Positions 7,192-16,100 of a stretch of 19,801 nucleotides of DNA are shown here, piece after piece (position 1 is the stretch's first letter; the number at the start of each line of letters is the position of its first letter). A program made the translations under genes and the position numbers. The DNA is from Bacillota bacterium (GTDB lineage Bacteria > Bacillota > UBA4882 > UBA8346): contig DNPP01000082.1 of NCBI GenBank assembly GCA_003501365.1, forward strand, positions 1 to 19,801, read 5' to 3'. Under the pieces are notes generated by a model. It ran no database searches. It was not told the origin of the DNA and saw only the letters and a list, made by a program, of their open reading frames with translations.

Positions 7192-10100
7192 ATGAGTCCA
7201 ATGAAAGATAAAGTTAAAATACGAGTCTGGGCAACATGTGCTTTTCTTTTTGGTTTTATCTTCCTAACATTCTCCTTTTCATTAGGGGCTGAATCTTTCG
7301 ATGAATCAGAGATAGCCCCGATCAATCCGCAATTTATGGCCTATGTTCAAAATAATCGTTATCATTCCCTATCATTGGAACAGCGCCTTTTATCACAGCA
7401 AAGACCTGAATTTTCATCGCATCAATCGGAACTTCATGACCATTATTCTTATGGATATAAGCCTTCAACCATTGACACCTCTTATCTTAGCAACTTAGGA
7501 ACGGCTTCAGCGCAACTTTCCACCCAAAAAATTCCCTCTACATATGATCTGAGAAGTTTGGGGAAGGTTACTCCGGTAAAGGAACAAGGAAGCAATAATG
7601 ACAATAGTTGGACTTTTGCAACATACGGCTCAATGGAATCATGCTTGTTGCCGTTAGAAAATCGTGATTTTTCTGAAAACCACCTCAAAAACACCCATGG
7701 TTTTGACTATGGCGGGAACGCTTATATGTCGACAGCTTATCTCACGCGGTGGAGCGGACCGATTGACGAATTGGATGATCCGTATGATCATTATAGCGAA
7801 ATTTCTCAATCCGGATTAACAGTACAAAAACATGTTCAAGAAGTGATCCAGCTTCCCGATTGCAATAAAAATGAAATTAAAAATGCTGTCATGACATATG
7901 GTGGAGTATACACTACCCTATGTTACTGGAATGATTTTTTTAATGCAACCAATTGTTCTTATTATGACGAGTTTTCAAAAGACTGGTATTATAATGGCAA
8001 TAATTTGGCAGTCACCATTGTAGGATGGATTGATAATTATCCCAAGGCCAATTTTAAGCGTGCCGATGATTCCGATTCCCTTCCTCCGGGAGATGGCGCT
8101 TGGATTGTAAAGAACTGCATGGGAACGATTTGGGGTGAGAATGGTTATTTTTATGTATCCTATTATGATAATAATTTTGGGAGAGAGACTTTCGTATTTA
8201 CCAATGCCGAACCTACGGATAATTACCAGCGAAAATATGAATATGACCCTTATGGTGATGTGCTTAATTATGGTGATGGCAATACCTGGATGGCTAATAT
8301 TTTTACTGCGGAGGAGAGCGAACCATTAGCTGCCGTTGGTTTTTATGCTTTAGCTCCAAATACCTCTTATACTTTAAAAATCTACACCAATGTTATCTCT
8401 GCGCCGAATACTGGTTCTTTGGCAATTACTAAGACTGGTACTATAGCCAAAGCAGGTTATCATACGATAACTTTGCCTACTCCCGTCTTGTTAACGGATG
8501 CTCAAAAATTTTCAGTAGTTATCCAAGTTGCTACACCGGGTTATAAATACCCTATACCGATTGAAGCCAAAGAAATAGGTTTGAATGGTTATACTGAATA
8601 TAATTATACCTCTAATGCCACCTCCCATACGGGAGAAAGTTTTATCAGCAAAGATGGGAAAACCTGGATTGATTTATTTACCAAAAAAATCATCGCTAAA
8701 GATAATTATGGCGAACAGATAATCTCATTCACCAATTTTAACGCTTGTATCAAAGCTTATACAAGTATTTGCCCGATCATTATTACTCAACCCGTCAGCC
8801 AAACCATTGATGCCGAGACAGATTTCACTTTTAGAGTTGATGTTTTTGACCAGACTGGAGATACATTCACTTACCAATGGTATTATAATGATATTCCTAT
8901 CCAAGGTGCGACTTCACATACTTTGACATTGTATAATGTTTCACCGGATAATAACGGGGATTATTATGTTATAGTTAGCAATAGCCATGGAAAAGTAACC
9001 AGTCAGAAAGCCACTCTTTCGGTCAGATCGCTATTACCTCCTCCGATGCTTGATTTAAATGCCGGGACATATACCACGCCTCAAAACGTATCGATATTTT
9101 ATTTTCCGGAATATTCCGGGGTTACCATGCGTTATACTGTTGATGGTAAAACGGAGCCGACGGCAACCAGCCCGGTATTTAGCCAAACAGCGCCGTTAAA
9201 AATAGCGAAAACGACTACCTTAAAAGTGAAGGCTTTTAAAACCGGTTATACCGCTAGCCATAGCGTTACTGCCGCCTATACGATTACCGGTATCGTGGCC
9301 ACTCCTACCTTTAGCAAGCTTTCGGGCACTTATATGTCACCCCTGTATGTAGTTATTAAATGCGCACCGCCCGTTGTTGGAGCCACTCCCACCATAAGAT
9401 ATACGACTACGACCGATGGAAAGGAACCACCTGAGCCTACCATTGATAGTCCGGTATATACCGCCGGGGCGAATGGCCTTCCATTTGATCAAGATACAAC
9501 CATAAAGGCTAAAGCCTGGTATCCGGATTGGGAAACCAGCGCCACTGCAACAGCTACATATAACCTGGCTACGGTGGCAAAACCAACTTTTAGTCTTAAA
9601 GGCGACATTTATCCATCAACTCAAACTATAACCATTAAGTGCAGTACTTCCGGTGTAAAGGTCCGTTATACCACCGATGGTACTGAGCCGATTGCCGATA
9701 AACCGGGTATTCCCGGCCACGGTACCGTGGGAACAACGGTCAAGATTTCCGCCGACTGCACCCTTAAGGCCATAGCCTATAGAACCGGATTTATTGATAG
9801 CGGTGTTGCCGAGGCCACCTATTATATCGGCACTGTGGCTGCTCCCAAGTTTACCAATACCAAGCCTTCGCCGGCCATTTATTTGACAACCGACACCGTA
9901 GGTCTCGCTGTTCCCGGTGATAATACTGCTAAAATTTATTACACCGTCGACGGTACTACTCCGACTGAAAATAGTAAGCCATATGATAGTGCTAATCCTA
10001 TTCCAATCGAAAAACCAAAGACGATTAAGGCAAGAGCTTTTGAGACCAATAAGATAGCAAGCCCGGTTATTTCGGCTGCCTTTAATGTTCGAATTCCTAA

Positions 10101-13100
10101 TCAACCTGTATTTAAGACAGAGGCAGGCAGCTCGCCATCAGAACAAACAGTCCGGATTACCTGTGACGATTCGGATTCCACCATCCGTTATACCACGACC
10201 ACAGGAAAGATTGGCATCACCCCTAAATCGAACTCACCTGTAATCAAGTCCGGTGCTCTGATCCAAATTGATCATACTCAGATTTTACAAGCGGCGGCTT
10301 TTAAGTCCGGCTGGGCGCCTAGCGCTGTCACCAGTAAGTCATATACTGTCACTACAACTGGAATCGTAGCAACTCCGAAGTTTGATCAGCCTTCAGGAAC
10401 CTATACTATCGGAACTGCTATTTCTTTCAAACCTATTGAGGGAGCAACGATCTGTTACACTACCGATGGTTCTATCCCAACTGGCACAAGTAAACTATAT
10501 ACCGGACCAATTTCGCTTGAAAAATCAACGACAATCAAAGCGAAAGCTTTCAAAGACGGCATGAAATCGAGCGCCGTTACTACGGGTACTTATAACATTA
10601 GGCTGCAAGCTCAACCTACGTTTACGACAGTGAAGGGCAATCCTCCATCGGAACAAACAGTCCGGATTCATTGTGAAGAATCGGACGCCATCATCCGATA
10701 TACCACAAATGGGACCGATCCTACCCCAACCTCGACTATGATTAAGTCCGACGATATGATCCAAGTTGATCATACGATGACTTTAAAAGCGGCAGCCTTT
10801 ATGGCTGGCTGGGCGCCTAGCGTTGTCACCAGTCAGCCATATACTGTCACTACAACTGGAATCGTAGCAACTCCCAAATTTGACCAGCCTTCAGGAACAT
10901 ATACTGTCGGGACTGCTATTTCATTCAAACCGATTGAGGGAGCATCGATCCATTATACTACGGATGGTTCTGTTCCAACTGGATACAGTGACGAATATAC
11001 TTCTCCAATTATGCTTACAAAAGCAACAGTGATTAAGGCAAAGGCCTTCAAGGACGGTATGAAATCAAGCGCAGTAGCTACCGGAACCTATACAGTCGCG
11101 CTGCCGCAGCCGGTATTTAATCTTGAAAGCGGAACTTATGGGGAACAGTGGGTCACGATTGGTTGTAGCGGTTTCGATATCAATGAAATAATCATTCGTT
11201 ATACTACCGACGGCAAAACGGAGCCAACCGCGACTTCAGCCATAGCCCAAGACGGCAAGGTTTTGGTCAACAAGAGCATGACCTTGAAAGCCAGAGCCTT
11301 TAAGAACGGTTGGGCGCCTAGCCTTAGTCCAAGCCCGTCAGTAAAATATACCATCAATCAAGTGGCCACCCCGGCTTTTAGTGTGAATGGCGGAACCTAT
11401 AACACATCTCAGCGGGTGACGATTAATTGTGCAACTGTCGCCGCCAAAGGACATGTTATTGTTATTCATTACACACTGAATGGCGATGATCCTACGGTAA
11501 CCAACGGCCTGACATGCGCCCCCGGTACGGTAATTGCGATTCCCGCAATCAATAACGCAACGACTATCCATTTAAAAGCGATGGCCGTTGAAACGGGTGT
11601 ATTGGCGAACAGTAATATCAATGCGGCAGACTATACAATGACCGGAACGGTAGCTGCGCCGACTTTTTACTGCATCGGCAAGGATGTGGTGCTTAAGGCC
11701 TTGACCGCTGCATCCGTTTCCGAAAACTATGCTTCGGGGCTTCGTGTCACCATAAGCTGTGCGACGCCGGATGCAGTGATCCGTTATACCACCAACGGCA
11801 AGGAACCGGCCGCCGGCGATCCCGCAGTGCTTTCCGGTTCAACTGTGACCATTGAGAATACAACCACATTGAAGGCCAAGGCTTTTAAGGATAATTGGAT
11901 ACCCAGCGCCACCAAAACTACGATTTATACAATTTTACAAACTGCAACACCGGTAATAAGTATTACAGACACAACGGCAACCATTACTTGTACCACACCG
12001 GGGGCAACGATCCGGTATACCACCAATAGCAATGAGCCGAGTTTGAGTGACCCGGTTATAGTGTCCGGTTCCCCGGTTTCAACTTTGATGGGTTCTGGTG
12101 TCGTGTTAAAGGCCAAGGCCTGGAAGACCGGTATGGTTCCGAGCAAAGTGACCTTGGCAATGCTGCAGTATACTTTGACAATTCACAACGACGGGAATGG
12201 AACCACCGACCCATCGGATGATGTGACGGTAAATCATGGGGAAAGCACACCCATTAATGCAACCGCTGCTGATGGATACCATTTTGTTAATTGGACCCAG
12301 ACATCCGGCTCTGGGGTGTTGACATTTGCCAATGCTAATTTGGCGGGTACCACTGTGAGGGTGATGGGCGGTAATGCGACGATTCGAGCAAATTTTGCTC
12401 ATAATCCGTATCATTTGACTGTTACCAGTGATGGGAACGGAAGTATCAGCCCATCCGGCACTGTAGGAGTAAGTTATGGAGCAAGTCAGATCATCACTGC
12501 GACTCCGAATGAGGGCTATCGTTTTGTTAACTGGGAACAAATTGGCGGGACAGGAAAAGCCGAATTTGTCAATCTTAATGCGTCTAAAACAGCTGTGGTT
12601 GTAACCGGTGGCGATGCCACGATTCGGGCCAATTTTGTGGCGTATCATATTTTGGTCGTTACCAATGACGGCTGTGGAAGTACTGATCCGCTGGGCGCAC
12701 TGACGTTGAATGATGGTGCGAATATGACAATTAAGGCCACACCATTACCAGGCGCTCAGTTTGTTAATTGGACAAAGATTGCAGGAGCGGGGATTGTGAC
12801 ATTTGGCGATCCAAACTCGGCGGATACAACTTTGACATTATCCAATGGCGATGCGACGATCCGAGCGAATTTTACAATGCCATTAAATACTTGGATTGTA
12901 GGAAGTATTATTCCGGGTGGTTCAAGATGGTATTGCTTTAAGGCGACAATCGGAGCCAAATATGGTATTAGTTCGGATAGTTATGCTGATTCGGGTAAAT
13001 ATTCCTGCTCTATTAAAATAGGGGCATTTCAAAAAGATTTGACAACGGCATATTTTATAGGAGCAACCGGATGTTACAATTATCCGCAAACCATTACGGC

Positions 13101-16100
13101 ACTTGAAGATTATGTCTTTATTTTAGTACAGGGTTTCGATTCTAGTGATGCTGGTACTTTCGCAGTAAAAGTCAGTCCCCAAAATCTTTTGACGATCACC
13201 AACGATGGGAATGGCAACACCACTCCATTTGACTCTAAAATGGTAAATGAAGACGAAAGTATAGCGATAAAAGCCATCCCGAATGGAGGCTGCCAGTTTG
13301 TGAAATGGACCCAGACAGGGGGCGCCGGTTCTACCGTATTTGGTGATGCTGGTTCGGCTAATACGACGGTGAAATTGACCGGTGGCGATGCCACGATACA
13401 AGCTAATTTCAGCGTCAATAATATTGTTCAATATAAGCTGACCGTAACCGGAGATGGGAATGGAAGTACAACTCCTTCAGGAGTTGTACCGATAAATAAT
13501 GGTGTAAGTATACCGATTACTGCCACTCCGAATACAGGTTATATGTTCGCTGGTTGGGTAAAGGCCGCGGGTACTGGAAGAGTTTTATTTGATGACGCTA
13601 CGTCTGCCAATACCAATGTAACAGTGCTTAGCGGTGATGCTACGATTCAAGCCAAATTTGCTGTACCATTATCATTTAGCACTTGGACGCCCGGAAATAT
13701 TGCCGCTGGAGGTTCCATGTTATTCCGTTTCCCGGCTACCAAAGGAACACAGTACGCTATTAGCTGGGATGGTAATTACGATTCAGGTAAATATAATTGT
13801 GATGTAAAGGTGACAGTCTATCAAAAAGACTTAAAGACCACCTATTTCAGTGGTGTACAAGCTGGTTACAGCTCTCCCAAAATTATTACCGTATTTCAAG
13901 ATTGCTTTTACATTTTAGTTGAAGGATATTATTATTTCGATACCGGTAGTTTTGCTGTAAAAGTTTGGTCGCCGTCGTATAGCCTAACTATCACCGACGA
14001 TGGGGATGGAAACACCACTCCATCGGGAATTTTACCGGTAACCAATGGAGTAAGTACTGCAATCTCAGCTACTCCTAATCAAGACTGTCAATTTGTCAAT
14101 TGGACACAGACAGGAGGTAGCGGGATAGCAATATTTGGAGACGCCGCTTCAGCTAATACAGCTGTGACGGTAACCGGTGGAGATGTCAAGATTAGGGCTA
14201 ATTTTAGCACAAATTCTGCGGTTCAATATAATTTGACCGTTGCCAGCGATGGGAATGGCGGCACCAATCCGTCTGGTTCTATAACAGTCAATAACGGCGT
14301 ATACGCAACAGTAACCGCTATCCCAAATACAGGCTATCGATTTGGTAATTGGGCGAAGGTGTCGGGAAACGGGACAGTCATATTCGGCGATCCTAATTCA
14401 GCGAATACCACCGTGACTGTGATCAGTGGTGATGCCGCAATTCAGGCAAATTTCATTTCCGCTAATCAGAATGTTCAATATACATTGACTGTTGCCAATG
14501 ACGGGAATGGAACCACAACCCCATCAAATGCTGTAACGGTAAACCACGGTGCAATTACAAATATTGCCGCTTATTCGGATACAGGTTTTCAATTTGTAAA
14601 TTGGACAAAGACGGCAGGTACCGGGACAGTAGTATTTAGTGATTCCAATTCAGCCAGTACAACTGTGACTGTTACCGGCGGAGATGCAACAATTCAGGCT
14701 AATTTTATCAGTAGTTATAATAATACTACATATACTATGACTGTTACCAATAATGAAGGCGGAAGTACTAACCCGTCAAGTGTTTTGACGGCAAATAACG
14801 GTATAAGCATAGCGATTACAGCTACTCCCTATGAAGGCTATCAGTTCATAAAATGGAAAAAAACAGACGGATACGGGAAAGTGGTATTTGGTGATGCTAC
14901 TTCATCGAATACAACGGCTACTATAACTGGGGGTAATGTTACAATTCAGGCAATTTTTGCATTGCCCTTGCCGTTTAATACCTGGACTCCCGGAAATATA
15001 CCTGCTGGTGGATCTATGTTATTCTTTATCCCAACTACAATAGGCACAAAATATGCCATAAGCTGGGACGATAAACGCCAAGGCTCGGGGAACTACACCT
15101 GTTCGGTGGGAGTATCAGCATTTAGAAAAGATTCTTTAACAACATATTTTAGTAACAATTATTCTGGTTATAATTCCCCTCAAATAATTACAGCACTTGA
15201 TGATTGTATTTATGTTCATGTTCAAGGGTGGTATCCTAGTGAGAACGGTAGTTTTGCTGTAAAAGTCATTCCATCTCCCTATACTTTAAATATTAACAAT
15301 GATGGGAATGGAGGTACTACTCCTTCAGGTGCGTTATTTGTTGGGAATAATATAAGTACAGTGGTTACGGCCAACCCAAACTCAGGTTGTAAATTCGCTA
15401 ATTGGATTCAAACAGCAGGTACTGGGACAGTTGTATTTAGTGATCCCACTTCAGCTACTACAACAGTGACCCTAATTAATGGAGATGCAACAATTAAAGC
15501 CAATTTTAGTGTTATCGATCAAACTATTTTATATAATTTGACTATTACTAATGATGGGTACGGAACTACCACTCCTTCAAGTTCAATTATAGTAAATAAT
15601 GGTGTAAGTAAAGCAATAGCAGCCACTCCCTATACAGGTTATCAAAATTATCAATTTTTAAATTGGACGAAGATATCAGGTATTGGGACAGTAACATTTG
15701 GCAATGCCAATTTGGCTAATACTACTGTTACTATATTTAATGGTGATGCAACAATTCGAGCTAATTTTGCTCCACAATTAGGTTTCGATTTAAATTCATG
15801 GATGGGGGGAAGTATTTACGCTGGAGGTTTTCAATGGTTTGTTTTTCCAGCCAGCATTGGTACTCGATATGCTATAAAATGGGATGATAAATATGATGGC
15901 CTGGGAAGTTCGACTTGTGATGTTAAAGTATCAGCCTATCAAAAGGATTTAACAACTGGATATTTTACTGAAAAAGATTCGGGTTATAATTATCCTCAAA
16001 TTATTACCGCCAAGGAAGATTTTGTTTATATTCTGGTTCAAGGATATTCTTTCAGTACTTCTGCTGGCGATTTTGCAATACAAGTTATTCCTTCACCCTG

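Noticed and set aside
7606..7608. Sequencing error as cause of the Cys-to-Ser change
   Set aside because: Both usual Cys of the CGSC motif are gone, one residue is inserted, and the His is also replaced, so a single base error cannot explain it.
12106..12648. A 180-codon minus-strand open frame, with others at 9616-10104 and 13110-13431
   Set aside because: They lie antisense to the repeat arrays of the giant gene, lack ribosome sites and recur wherever the repeats recur; they are shadows of the coding repeats.
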